Assembly (NCBI RefSeq): GCF_018130385.1
Contig: NZ_JAFCLU010000040.1
Span: 1-58,012, forward strand
Length of the DNA: 58,012 nucleotides
Origin: Bradyrhizobium sp. AUGA SZCCT0283
Lineage (GTDB): Bacteria; Pseudomonadota; Alphaproteobacteria; Rhizobiales; Xanthobacteraceae
Direction of reading: 5' to 3'
A program made the position numbers and the translations under genes. Each line of letters opens with the position of its first letter. Position 1 is the stretch's first letter. Below the pieces are notes generated by a model, which worked only from the letters and a program-made list of their open reading frames with translations, ran no database searches and was not told the DNA's origin. Positions 17,530 to 25,458 of this stretch are shown here, one piece after another.

Positions 17530-17840
17530 ATGTCTACGCTGGGCTACGCCCCTGCCCTCTCCTGAGCAAATAGGGGTTTTCAGATGCGGGCGCGTCGTTC
17601 AAACAAAATTGCGACGACCACAACAAGACGCCCTAGGTAAGAAGCACAAACGTGCGAGAAAAAAGGAAGTCTGCGCAGACCAAATACTAACGTTCGCTGT
17701 GGGTAACAATGTGGGAATAAGTCTTGGCGAATCATTTTTCGCATCAATGACTTATGCCGCTTGGTGCGCTCGGAGGGCGGTCGCATTTGTTGCGATATCA
17801 ACAAGTTACCAAGGCTTGTCAAACTATAAGGTGCATTTCG
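17530..17840. repeat. Long att-like repeat, left boundary copy
   Basis: About 300 bases that match 46440-46740 in the same orientation and order: GGGCTACGCC.CTGCCCTCTC, a diverged middle with ACCACAAC..GA.GA, GGGTAACAATG.GGGAATAA, TTTTTCGCATCAATG, the tRNA-like core TGGTGCGCTCGGAGGG (17762-17777), CGGTCGCATTTG, and TAAGGTGCATTTC. Similarity is patchy, so the copies are old. No frame inside is credible as a protein. A truncated amidase begins immediately to its right. It is best read as an attachment-site remnant or an ancient miniature element. Confidence 0.6.
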
Positions 17841-17868
17841 AACCCAACAGCGTCTTTCAGACGTGCCG

Positions 17869-18530
17869 CTATGACTGTACCCCAAAAGGCCCCCGCGCCC
17901 AAACCGGCCGGGGGCTCCCGGCTGCCGTCGCAAGCATTGGGCTTTGCGCGTTCAACGTCCGAAGCATGGCTTCCGGACCGGCCTGATCCGCATCAATCGC
18001 AAACGGCTTCTCGCCCGATATCGGAAGCAGGAGTAGAGGATAGGTTTGGAAAAAATTGCGCCATTCACGCAAGATCGTGGTTCTTCGCGCCTGGCCGCGC
18101 ACATAGGCTTGAAGATTCAGACGCGACGAGTTCGGTTTCATTGCGTTAACTGAACACTTTATCGGATCGTCCCCCATTTTCTCGATCCACGACAGCAGCC
18201 CTTCCTCTGCTTCCGTCATCAGGAGATCGCGCCAGAGGCGCGCAGCTTCGGCAAAATGCGGTGGCTCCGCCTCTTCCACCTGATAGCCCGCGTCACTTAA
18301 CCACGTCGCTGCCTTGCGAAGCGCCTCGGCGACATCAGGATCGAGTTTTGTATCCGGAAGGTTCTTGAACAGCGCCACCTTCAGCGGCGCGCAACGCGGT
18401 TGCTGCAGCGGCGGCACGGGCACCCACCAGGGATCTCTGGGATCGCCCACTGAAAGCACATTCATGCCGAGGGCAAGGTCGCGGACGCTGCGGGTCGTCG
18501 GGCCTTGCCAGTGTCCGCGCCTGGTTGATG
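17869..18530 (-). pseudogene. Amidase remnant (amidase signature family)
   Basis: An internal and C-terminal piece of an amidase-signature enzyme. TTRSVRDLALGMNVLSV at its 5' end matches the region after the catalytic core in this family, and VALFKNLPDTKLDPDVAEALR plus LRTLNAQSPMLATAAG belong to the later part. The Ser-cisSer-Lys catalytic region expected upstream is missing, and after TAAG the family match is lost through a frameshift, close to the repeat at 17530-17840. Both ends are therefore broken. The truncation abuts the repeat, which fits a rearrangement at that boundary. Confidence 0.65.
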
Positions 18531-18672
18531 GACTTCTGCCTGCTTAAAAAATGGAGATCGGCGTATGGATGCTATCAAAGGACATTAGCGCTCGAACCGT
18601 ACTGAATAGCCTTCGCGATGCGATAACCCGAGAGTCATTACTCGGGCTCCACGCGCCAACATGATTTGTCAA

Positions 18673-18815
18673 TTATACGATTGAGACGAAAGCACGGGCG
18701 CATGTAGAGACATCGCGCTCCTCATCGATCGTGAGGATCACTGGCATCGCCATGCGATGGATCGGCTCGACTACGGCGTTCGGCGCTGCTGTCAGAAAGC
18801 CGTAGACAAGATGCG
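18673..18815 (-). pseudogene. SRAP/YedK fragment
   Basis: The minus strand reads YGFLTAAPNAVVEPIHRM then AMPVILTIDEERDVST and ends at a stop. This matches the second half of SRAP (YedK), the abasic-site-binding SOS-associated protein, including the His of the VxPIH motif. Neither the N-terminal Cys2 domain nor the usual C-terminus is present. It is one of three YedK fragments in the window. Confidence 0.5.
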
Positions 18816-18878
18816 GCTGCCCGGTCAGCCATTTCCGTTAGGGGATTTCTCTCGGCGTTTATTCAGCCCTCATGATAA

Positions 18879-19196
18879 TCATCGATGCGGCTCCCCATGT
18901 TTCGGTAGCAAACTGAACCCAATGCCGGTGACGAGATAGATAGCATCGCTTTCATCCACGAGTACGTCGCCGATCGTCATGGTTGTGTGCTGTAGTCCCT
19001 TGCTCTGAAGCAAATCGAGAGCCTCACCATTCGGCGACCAGTTCTCCGCTCGCATGCGAGACAAAGCATCTTCGTGATTATCAGCTTCGATATCCTTCAA
19101 GTGAACATGAGTAGCCGAGAGGTTGTTGAGATCGGGCGAGCTTCCAACGACGCCGCGAAGAAACGATGGCTTCATATACCAGATTTGATATTTCAT
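18879..19196 (-). CDS. Conserved hypothetical protein
   Basis: A 105-residue soluble protein beginning MKYQIWYMKPSFLRGVVGSS. The start is fixed by AGAGGGAGAACACG just upstream; the frame's longer form, up to 19295, runs through a remnant gene. Notable segments are THVHLKDIEADNHEDALSRM and TIGDVLVDESDAIYLVTGIG, which look like a small mixed alpha-beta domain. I recall close relatives in rhizobia without a function. It is the first intact gene inside the left boundary of the 29-kb block. Confidence 0.65.
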   Translation of the reverse strand: MKYQIWYMKPSFLRGVVGSSPDLNNLSATHVHLKDIEADNHEDALSRMRAENWSPNGEALDLLQSKGLQHTTMTIGDVLVDESDAIYLVTGIGFSLLPKHGEPHR

Positions 19197-19209
19197 CGTG
19201 TTCTCCCTC

Positions 19210-19419
19210 TTATAGCTTGCTCGTTCGCACAGCATCTTGATCGCATCCCGGCCAGTCACAAGCGCGACATACTCGTCGGCTGAGCTTGGCGACATAGGTC
19301 CTGCTGCAATCGAGGTGCAGCGCTAATGCCGACGCGCTGACGACCGCGGGCTTTCTGGACCGCGGTCGAGAGACAGGCTTGGCGACGGACGGGCGATCCA
19401 ATGGAGACGGTCTCAGCCA
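19210..19419 (-). pseudogene. Remnant of a Nu1-like helix-turn-helix gene
   Basis: The segment VVSASALALHLDCSRTYVAK matches the start of a small phage-terminase-like helix-turn-helix protein common in this group, where it normally continues into a wing and a basic tail. Here the likely ATG at 19419 is out of frame with the motif (one indel), and the wing region is scrambled before 19210. It appears to be a dead gene just upstream of the 105-residue protein. Confidence 0.4.
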
Positions 19420-19601
19420 TCGTGTTTCGCTCCTATTGCGTCGCGGTAGGATGCCTCGGACTGTAGCGTCAGTGTGAAGGCGGTTTCCAGTGTTGTGATA
19501 CTCAGTTCCGCGTTCAGCGTTGGATCAAGGTCTAGTTACTGGAAGCATCCGCGATGGAGCGGGTGATGGAGTGTGTTCACGTAGATGAACGTGAGGTTTG
19601 T

Positions 19602-19615
19602 TTGATCCAAGTCAA
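19602..19615. promoter_or_regulatory. FixK/FNR-like box upstream of 19687 gene
   Basis: TTGATCCAAGTCAA has both TTGA and TCAA half-sites with exact 6-base spacing. Its centre lies about 78 bases before the start codon at 19687, so a class II activated transcript would have a leader of roughly 37 bases. Confidence 0.65.
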
Positions 19616-19686
19616 GGGCGCGAAGCTCCCGCGAGCGAGGCTTGCAGGTGTCCGCGGCTTTCCTCTCTCGAAGAAGGAGAACGGTA

Positions 19687-20019
19687 ATGTTGCGTCGAAT
19701 TCTCATCGCTTCGGCAGCCGCAGCCATGCTGCTGGTCACCTTCACTCCCGATGACGCGTTCGCCCGACGCGGCGGCGGTATGCGCGCTGGAGGTGGCGGC
19801 GCTGTCGCAGTTCGAGGACCCCGTGGCGGCGCTGTCGCTGCTCGTGGATATCGGGGTGGCGCGGTCGCTGTGCGCGGCGGGCGCTACGGCTATCGCGGCT
19901 ACGGTGTCGGTGCGGCGGCAGTGGGCGCGGCTGCAGTCGGCGCAGCAGCGACGGGGGCCTACTACCGCCGCGGCTGCGGCTACGACGCCTACGGCAACTG
20001 GGTTTGCCCGAACTACTGA
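19687..20019 (+). CDS. Secreted Gly/Arg/Ala-rich small protein
   Basis: A 110-residue exported protein. The signal MLRRILIASAAAAMLLVTFT ends at an AFA-type site near residue 25. A low-complexity region follows with repeats of RGGAVAVRG type (about 28-70), then an Ala/Val/Gly helix. The conserved-looking C-terminus is YYRRGCGYDAYGNWVCPNY, with two Cys that could form a disulfide. The start is set by AGAAGGAG upstream; the longer frame from 19642 has no such site. It is preceded by a FixK-like box and followed after 87 bases by another small secreted protein. Probably an envelope or surface component expressed when oxygen is low; function unknown. Confidence 0.65.
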   Translation: MLRRILIASAAAAMLLVTFTPDDAFARRGGGMRAGGGGAVAVRGPRGGAVAARGYRGGAVAVRGGRYGYRGYGVGAAAVGAAAVGAAATGAYYRRGCGYDAYGNWVCPNY

Positions 20020-20106
20020 GCGGCGCGACGCTCCTGGCCTTTGGCTGCTCGAAGCCGATGATGAAGTCATCGGCATGGCTTTCTGTGACGACTGGAGAGG
20101 AAGCAA

Positions 20107-20442
20107 ATGATCAGGCCAACCGTCATTGCGCTCGCGCTGTGCGTTGCGTCCTCAGCAGAGAGCATGCCGTACATCCACCTTCAGCAGCCGAACAATCCGG
20201 TCATTCAAGTTCGCCAAGGATGTGGCCTGGGGCGTCAACTGGTCGATGGCATCTGCGTACGGAACTCCGCGGTGCGTGCCGCGGTTCGCAAGTGCAGCGC
20301 ACGAAAAATGCGCATGGTGAATGGTCGCTGTGAACCACGCGTCCGACCTGCTGCCGCCCCTGCCGCGCGACCTGCCGCGGCCCCTGCCGTGGCGCCACCT
20401 ACGGCCCAGCAACCTGCTGCTACTCCCGCCACGCCCCGTTGA
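20107..20442 (+). CDS. Small secreted Cys-containing protein
   Basis: A 111-residue exported protein. A short Sec signal (MIRPTVIALALCVASSAESM) precedes a domain with four cysteines in the pattern QGCGLGRQLVDGICVRN and RKCSARKMRMVNGRCEPR, that is two Cys-x8-Cys-like units. A Pro/Ala-rich tail (about 80-111) follows. The start ATG has GGAAGCAA upstream. It probably shares the transcript of the Gly-rich protein 87 bases before it and may be under the same FixK-like control. I recall the GxC..GxC pattern in small rhizobial secreted proteins; role unknown. Confidence 0.62.
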   Translation: MIRPTVIALALCVASSAESMPYIHLQQPNNPVIQVRQGCGLGRQLVDGICVRNSAVRAAVRKCSARKMRMVNGRCEPRVRPAAAPAARPAAAPAVAPPTAQQPAATPATPR

Positions 20443-20492
20443 CCGGCTCGCGCAAGCGACAACTAACTCTGGCAGCTCATTGCAAAAAATAT

Positions 20493-20518
20493 CCCGCAGA
20501 GCATTCGCGCTCTGCGGG
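20493..20518. terminator. Strong hairpin after secreted-protein genes
   Basis: A perfect ten-base-pair stem CCCGCAGAGC / GCTCTGCGGG with the loop ATTCGC lies 50 bases after the 20107-20442 gene. The A-run sits on its left, so the T-run signature is on the minus strand. It may still block rightward transcription. Confidence 0.5.
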
Positions 20519-20823
20519 CTGCGTCGGGCTTCTCGAAATTGATTGCTAACCGAATAACCCCGCCCCGGTCTTTTACAAACTTGCAATTGCGTTCCATCGA
20601 ATGGAACAAAAGAGATGTTGCACGGTACCACTGCTGTAACTGCAACCACGAATTCCCTCGCACCAGATATTCTCAATAGGTGCGGTCGCGCGGTCCCCAT
20701 TTCTTCACGCGCTCAGAACGACCCTTGGTCCCTGCATTGGAGGCGGAGGAGCTAGGAACTGCAAAGAGAGCAGAAGATTGCCTCCAATACCGCGGACCGA
20801 ATGGGTCCGGCGTAGGAGCGCAA

Positions 20824-20997
20824 ATGCCTACAATCGAGCAATGCAGAACCTATGCTGCGGAACACAAACTCTTGGGAGCGGATCTGAGGAATTCAGCCCG
20901 TCGGTCTGCCGTGCATAAGAACATTTCCCGTAGCTGGGCAGCACTAGCGAACCAACTTGAGAGTCTTGCGATCATCGTGAAATCGGAAGGAACGTAA
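20824..20997 (+). CDS. Small conserved rhizobial protein
   Basis: A 57-residue protein, MPTIEQCRTYAAEHKLLGAD and so on, with the motif NSARRSAVHKNISRSWAALA and a helical end. I recall many near-identical paralogues in Bradyrhizobium-type genomes, with no function assigned. No signal or membrane segment. The ATG at 20824 is the usual start of the family; the frame extends to 20680 without protein-like sequence. The 380 bases before it hold only the hairpin at 20493. Confidence 0.65.
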   Translation: MPTIEQCRTYAAEHKLLGADLRNSARRSAVHKNISRSWAALANQLESLAIIVKSEGT

Positions 20998-21085
20998 GGC
21001 GGCGTCAATTGGCGACCGCTAAGTCGCAGCTTTTAAGGCTGCATGTCGCAAAGTCGACGATGGCACCACGTCTTGGACACCTGCT

Positions 21086-21250
21086 GTGATTGCGTCATGG
21101 ATCGCAGTGATCCTGATTGCTGGTGGGATCGTCGTCTGGCTCTATTTTGCTCGACCGAACTACGATCCCCTGGGATTGGTGATCGTCGCCTGGGGCATCA
21201 TTGTTTGGCTTGGAGGCCGTGCTATCCGGTATTGGCTTGATGGTCGATAA
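21086..21250 (+). CDS. Possible two-helix membrane peptide, GTG start
   Basis: A 54-residue reading frame starting at GTG that reads as two membrane segments: ASWIAVILIAGGIVVWLYFA, a short polar turn PNYDPL, then GLVIVAWGIIVWLGGRAI, and ends RYWLDGR. The frame is open back to about 21010 but has no ATG. The hydrophobic pattern and Trp placement at the ends look selected rather than random. No clear ribosome-binding site was seen, so it may be a remnant or may start further upstream. Confidence 0.42.
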   Translation: MIASWIAVILIAGGIVVWLYFARPNYDPLGLVIVAWGIIVWLGGRAIRYWLDGR

Positions 21251-21293
21251 GCATTGAGCTGTCCGCGCTACTACTTGCAGCCAACGGACCACC

Positions 21294-21857
21294 TCATCGC
21301 GATGAGTGACCAAGAGCTTTCGCGCCCGCCGCCCCGCGAGCCTTTCCCGAGCCGACGTTTGCTCCCACTGTTTCCGACCCGTTCGCGAAATTCAGGCGTT
21401 TACGCGTTACAGCAACTTGGGCGTCCAGGTAGCAGGGGCGATACATCGCTGCGAGTTGGCTGCCTCGCAGAAAGATCATGCGCGGAGTCAAGCCGCCGCG
21501 ACTGGCGATCCAGCGTCGGACCTGCGCTGGATACATCGAAAAAAGATCGCTGGTTGCCGCCGGGTTCGGAATAGCACGTCCCCGAGCCCCGAAATCCCAA
21601 GCTGCGTGGAAAGCGAGATTGGCATTCGGAGTTACACAGATTCTGTCGTAAGGGATCGTGCCAAGGACAATTGTGCAGGCTGAGGCGCACAGGCCATCGA
21701 TGATGATCGTCTGTCCGGAGGCGCGCAATTTTTCAAATCGATCTACATAGCGCCCGATCTGCCCGCCTCGGTCATTGGCAATCCGAACCATCGCATGGCT
21801 TGCGCCTGCACCCGCAAGCAAGAGCATTGCCACGAGCGCCCCCGTAAGAAATTTCAT
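21294..21857 (-). CDS. Periplasmic ClpP/crotonase-like protein (COG3904-like)
   Basis: A 187-residue secreted protein. The signal MKFLTGALVAMLLLAGAGAS ends near HAM. The core reads GQTIIIDGLCASACTIVLG then NLAFHAAWDFG. The CASAC Ser and the following His match the Ser and His positions of ClpP-type serine proteases and of the predicted periplasmic family COG3904, so proteolysis or a binding role is possible. The start ATG has GGAGGGCAGG upstream. It is just downstream of the DUF3300-S74 gene on the same strand, 98 bases away, and may be co-transcribed from the FixK-like promoter there. Confidence 0.62.
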   Translation of the reverse strand: MKFLTGALVAMLLLAGAGASHAMVRIANDRGGQIGRYVDRFEKLRASGQTIIIDGLCASACTIVLGTIPYDRICVTPNANLAFHAAWDFGARGRAIPNPAATSDLFSMYPAQVRRWIASRGGLTPRMIFLRGSQLAAMYRPCYLDAQVAVTRKRLNFANGSETVGANVGSGKARGAAGAKALGHSSR

Positions 21858-21955
21858 GCGTCCTGCCCTCCAGGGATGATGCGTACTCCGAAAACTTGAA
21901 TACCTGCACAAACCATTGTGTCGCTTCAGCGCGCAATTCCGACGAGCGGTGATGC

Positions 21956-23539
21956 TCAAGGATGGCCGCGGTGCAGCGTGTCGTCAGGCTTCGGCAGCCG
22001 GCCGCCGGATGCTGCCCAAGCGTCATAGGATCGGAAAGGCAGTCCGAGCCGTTCGTAGGACACCCGAAGATAGCCGTCGCGGCCGACAGTGACCGCATCG
22101 GGTCGCACGGCTCTGACTTCTTGCGCAATCACTCCGACGTAGGCCTTCTCGCTACCGTTATAGGCGAAGCGGTAGTAACCGAGGCCGTTGTCTAGCCGGC
22201 CCAGCAGTACGACATCGTGTTTCAGCTCGATGTCCGAGCGGCGCCCGCCACCGCGGAAGCCCCCACCTCCGCGGAAGCCTCCACCACCGCGAAAGCCCCC
22301 GCCGCCCCGGAATGCGGCAGCTCGATGTCCGCCGCCGGCGAACCGGGCGCCACCATAGCGCATGCCCGCAGAGGGCCGGAAATGACCGGCCGTGCGACCC
22401 GATCTCACGTTCCTTGCGACAGCCGACCGGTTTCGGGCAACTTGTCGGTTGCCTGCCGTCCTGCCCGCGCCCGCCTGCCTGTTCGGCCGGCCGCGATCGA
22501 CGCCAGTACGACCACCGCGGTCCGCGCGCTGAGCGCGATCGCCGACGTTCGGGCGGTTGGCGCTAGTCCCCAGCCGCTGCCGGTCAACACCTGCACCGGG
22601 CCCTCGGTTGGCGGCACCGAACCGCTGTTGCAGGTTCGCATTGTTGTACCGCGCGCCCTGTCGGTGCGCCGGATTGTGCTGCCAGTGCTCGACGCGGGCG
22701 CCGCGATTGACATTGATGCCTCCGCCGGCCCAGTTGATGCGGCTGCCGCCCCAATAACCACCGCGGCCCCAATATCCGCCGGATGCCCATCGCCCAAGCG
22801 CGTAGGCTCCGCCGAACGCAAGACCGGTCGCGATCACGCCGGCGGCGATATAGCCGGGATAGCCCCAGTAGAAGGGGTAAGCCGGATAGTCGGCGTATGG
22901 CCAATCGCCGTAGACCACCTGCGGTTCGTAATAGGGAACGTAGAGGGCGTCCGGCACAGCGGGTTCGATTGAGATGACCTGCCGGTTCTGCTCCTCCTTC
23001 ACGCTCACGACCTGTTCCTTGGTCGTCTCGAGCTTCTTCCTGTCGTAAGCCCTCGCACGCATCCGCTGCACGCTGTCCATGACGTCCTGCTCCTGCGCAA
23101 GGAACGCCTCGCCGAGCTTCTGCGTCCAATCGAGACGCTCGCTCATCATCTCCAGAACCGCGGGCGCTGCCACGAGCGCCTTGACGCTCGCGTCCCAAGC
23201 CTGGTTCTCCGCCGCGGCTTTGAGCGCATCTCCCTTGAGGTTCTTGTTTTGGTTTACCCAGCGCTCAGCGCGCACTACTTCGAGCGGATAGGTCGATGCC
23301 ATCAGCACGTTCGCCAACAGCGCATCCGGATACAATGCTATAGGCGCCACCAGCCCATCGAGTTCGGCCGGCTTCAGCGCCGGCTGCTCAGGAACCGGCG
23401 AGGCCGCGCTGGTTGGCGGTTGAGCAGGTGTGCTGCTGGGCGTCTGCGTCGTGTCGGTGCCCTGGCTTCGTGCGGGAATGCTGACGTGCAGCATTCCAAG
23501 GAAGGCACACATCCAGCAGATCGTTTTAAGGAACCGCAT
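21956..23539 (-). CDS. DUF3300 protein with self-cleaving S74 chaperone domain
   Basis: A 527-residue secreted protein. A signal peptide (MRFLKTICWMCAFLGMLHVS) is followed by DUF3300 (about 45-235, with LVAPIALYPDALLANVLMAS and WDASVKALVAAPAVL). A Gly/Arg/Asn-rich low-complexity stretch comes next (about 250-430, including repeats of the GGGGFRG type). At the end is a domain of about 90 residues of the peptidase S74/intramolecular chaperone family, with SDIELKHD (Ser435-Lys440) at the expected self-cleavage site and YVGVIAQEV. S74 domains trimerise phage tail fibres and some surface proteins and then cut themselves off. The start has GGGAGGGCGAG upstream, and a perfect FixK-like box lies about 65 bases before it. 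Confidence 0.83.
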   Translation of the reverse strand: MRFLKTICWMCAFLGMLHVSIPARSQGTDTTQTPSSTPAQPPTSAASPVPEQPALKPAELDGLVAPIALYPDALLANVLMASTYPLEVVRAERWVNQNKNLKGDALKAAAENQAWDASVKALVAAPAVLEMMSERLDWTQKLGEAFLAQEQDVMDSVQRMRARAYDRKKLETTKEQVVSVKEEQNRQVISIEPAVPDALYVPYYEPQVVYGDWPYADYPAYPFYWGYPGYIAAGVIATGLAFGGAYALGRWASGGYWGRGGYWGGSRINWAGGGINVNRGARVEHWQHNPAHRQGARYNNANLQQRFGAANRGPGAGVDRQRLGTSANRPNVGDRAQRADRGGRTGVDRGRPNRQAGAGRTAGNRQVARNRSAVARNVRSGRTAGHFRPSAGMRYGGARFAGGGHRAAAFRGGGGFRGGGGFRGGGGFRGGGRRSDIELKHDVVLLGRLDNGLGYYRFAYNGSEKAYVGVIAQEVRAVRPDAVTVGRDGYLRVSYERLGLPFRSYDAWAASGGRLPKPDDTLHRGHP

Positions 23540-23601
23540 GTCGCTCGCCCTCCCGGTAGCAAGGCTGGGACCGCATTCAGACGAGGCAGCAACGATGCCG
23601 A

Positions 23602-23615
23602 TTGACATGGATCAA
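23602..23615. promoter_or_regulatory. FixK/FNR-like box upstream of DUF3300-S74 gene
   Basis: TTGACATGGATCAA is a perfect TTGA-N6-TCAA site. It is centred about 70 bases before the leftward start codon at 23539, which predicts a leader of about 28 bases for an activated transcript. Confidence 0.65.
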
Positions 23616-24058
23616 GACTCCGAGCGCCTCGAAGGGAACTCTCGCCCACCTTCTTCAGAATTACTTCATCTGGTCGTAGGCGTCGGCGAGGAAGTGATCG
23701 CAGCTCTCGATCCGGATGAGGCCAAGTATTGGATATTTCCATCTCAGTGACGTCTTCGCGGCCATCGAGCCATGGAACACCGCGCCCATTGGTCATTGAA
23801 GGAAACGTCGCGCAAGAAGGCAAACGCGCGCTGCGCGTAACAGAAGATCCTTGAGATAAGTCAAGGGTCGCTAGGCGCGCCCGTAGCGTCCTTCGAGCCG
23901 TGAGCCGTCTTTTCGGGAGGGGCGTCATGATGCGTTCCTTCGGTAGCCTACCTTTGCTGCTGGCCGCGCGGCAGTGCGGCGAGTTCACCATTTGAGACAG
24001 ACCGATCTACGGGTCTCGATGGTGGCTCCCAGACTGCAAACCTCATGGAGGAAAGGTC
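23616..24058. other. Divergent promoter region
   Basis: About 440 bases between the leftward DUF3300-S74 gene and the rightward universal-stress gene. It holds the FixK-like box at 23851. Frames on both strands are open here but lack protein-like composition, and one would contain the box itself. Confidence 0.4.
23851..23864. promoter_or_regulatory. FixK/FNR-like box upstream of universal-stress gene
   Basis: TTGAGATAAGTCAA is a perfect TTGA-N6-TCAA site, centred about 200 bases before the universal-stress ATG at 24059. If it drives that gene, the leader is long (about 160 bases). Confidence 0.55.
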
Positions 24059-24901
24059 ATGGCGATTCGAGAAATTCTGCTACCGCTTGTCAGTTATCCG
24101 CTGGCAGTCGAAGACGCTGCGATAAAGAAATCCGTGTCGGTCGCTGCGCATCTGGAAGCACAAATTACGGCCGTTTCGTTTGATGTGGATGTGCGTTCGC
24201 GTGACAGACCGCTCTTCCCAACGAACGGTCTAACCCTCGAGACGCCTGAGCAAAAGCAGAGCCTTTTGAGTGCTGACCATATGATGGCGGTTTTTGATAC
24301 CGCAGCGCGTGCTTGTGGCGTCGGATTTCACAAAACAATCACGCGTTGTGTTCGGGAAGAGTTTCCTTCCTATTTGGCATATTGCGCGCGCACGTTCGAC
24401 ATATCCTTGGTCCCGGTCAGACCATTCGACGCTCTGCATGAAAAAGTGCTCGAAGAACTCATCTTCCAGTCGGGACGACCGCTCCTGATTTTTTCAGCAG
24501 AAATGGCCGATCGGCTACCCAATTCGTTCGATCATGCGGCGATTGCCTGGGATCACAGTCAGCAAGTCACCAGAGCCGTCGCGGATGCAATGTGGTTGTT
24601 GCAGAGCGTCAAAACAGTCCGGGTCTTCACGGCGACAGATAACGAAACACCGGCGGAGCGGGAATCCGGAGAAGCCCTCATCAGGCATCTGGCCGCGCAC
24701 GGCATCAAAGCCCAGTTTGAAATTATTCCCAAGGGAACAGCCTCGACTGGAAAGATCTTCGAAGCTTACGTCAAAAATCACGCAATCGATCTTTTGGTGA
24801 TAGGAGCCTATAGACATTCCCGGCTAAGGGAGTTCTTCCTGCCTGGCGCTACCTATACGGTTGTTGGACAACCGCCATGCTGGGTATTGATGTCTCACTA
24901 G
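24059..24901 (+). CDS. Universal stress protein (tandem Usp-like)
   Basis: A 280-residue cytosolic protein with the UspA fold in both halves. The N-terminal half starts MAIREILLPLVSYPLAVEDA. The C-terminal half includes AAIAWDHSQQVTRAVADAM and ends with IDLLVIGAYRHSRLREFFLP, then GATYTVV. This last part corresponds to the nucleotide-binding G-x2-G-x9-G-S/T region, here without a clean glycine signature, so ATP binding is unsure. The start has TGGAGGAAAGG upstream. A FixK-like box upstream and the fermentation genes nearby suggest a low-oxygen or growth-arrest role, as is common for Usp proteins. Confidence 0.8.
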   Translation: MAIREILLPLVSYPLAVEDAAIKKSVSVAAHLEAQITAVSFDVDVRSRDRPLFPTNGLTLETPEQKQSLLSADHMMAVFDTAARACGVGFHKTITRCVREEFPSYLAYCARTFDISLVPVRPFDALHEKVLEELIFQSGRPLLIFSAEMADRLPNSFDHAAIAWDHSQQVTRAVADAMWLLQSVKTVRVFTATDNETPAERESGEALIRHLAAHGIKAQFEIIPKGTASTGKIFEAYVKNHAIDLLVIGAYRHSRLREFFLPGATYTVVGQPPCWVLMSH

Positions 24902-24991
24902 GAGTCTCGTTGCTCGAGCTGGCTTGCCAGCGCTCGATGGACGTCTTCAATGTCTTCCGGCAAAGAGAGACAACACCCGAAATTCGCATAA

Positions 24992-25402
24992 TTACTTCGT
25001 TCGAGCCTTGGTCACTCCGCTCTTCCGGCGCTGGTAACGACGCACGCGGTTGGACTTTGGCTCGCGCACATCTTCCCGAGCGGGTCCTTGATATCCCAGG
25101 GTCTTTTCAATGCGTCTCAAGTCTTGACCCAGCCGAGTTAAAACAAGTTTGCGCGCTTTGCCGCGAGGCATTTCGGCGCCAAACAATTTGAAGATCAGTG
25201 GGTAGGCGGCCTCGCGAACTCTCCTGATCGCCGCATCGGCAGCCTCAGTTTCCAGGCGAGCCAAGCCTCCCCGATCTACAAACGCCTTTGGATCCTCGCC
25301 TATGGGAGCACAACCCAGTTCGACAATTCGGTCGCTGGCCAAGCTCAAAACTATTGAAAAAGCCGATGAGAAGGAGGCCCAGCGAGGGGCGTCGTCGCTC
25401 AT
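24992..25402 (-). CDS. Hypothetical basic-tailed protein
   Basis: A 136-residue soluble protein of no family I know. It starts MSDDAPRWASFSSAFSIVLS, placed by GGAGGCGACAT upstream; the GTG at 25441 is a weaker choice. A helical centre (ARLETEAADAAIRRVREAAY, then RGKARKLVLTRLGQDLRRIE) is followed by a very basic end (VRRYQRRKSGVTKARTK). It lies 56 bases after the triple-fusion isomerase gene on the same strand and is probably the last gene of that operon. The basic tail suggests nucleic-acid or polyphosphate contact, which is inference. Confidence 0.55.
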   Translation of the reverse strand: MSDDAPRWASFSSAFSIVLSLASDRIVELGCAPIGEDPKAFVDRGGLARLETEAADAAIRRVREAAYPLIFKLFGAEMPRGKARKLVLTRLGQDLRRIEKTLGYQGPAREDVREPKSNRVRRYQRRKSGVTKARTK

Positions 25403-25458
25403 ATGTCGCCTCCCAGAACCGGAACTGTATTTGCGCGCCACATGCTCTGCAAGAAGTC

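Noticed and set aside
17530..17986. Coding frames within the left boundary repeat
   Set aside because: They are interrupted, share no protein similarity with the frames of the paired repeat at 46440, and cross the tRNA-like core.
22217..22330. Short tandem repeats that could suggest a CRISPR or minisatellite
   Set aside because: They encode the Gly-rich linker of the DUF3300-S74 protein in frame; there are no spacers.
23374..23991. 205-residue leftward frame across the divergent promoter
   Set aside because: It overlaps the start of the DUF3300-S74 gene, contains two FixK-like boxes and has no protein-like pattern.
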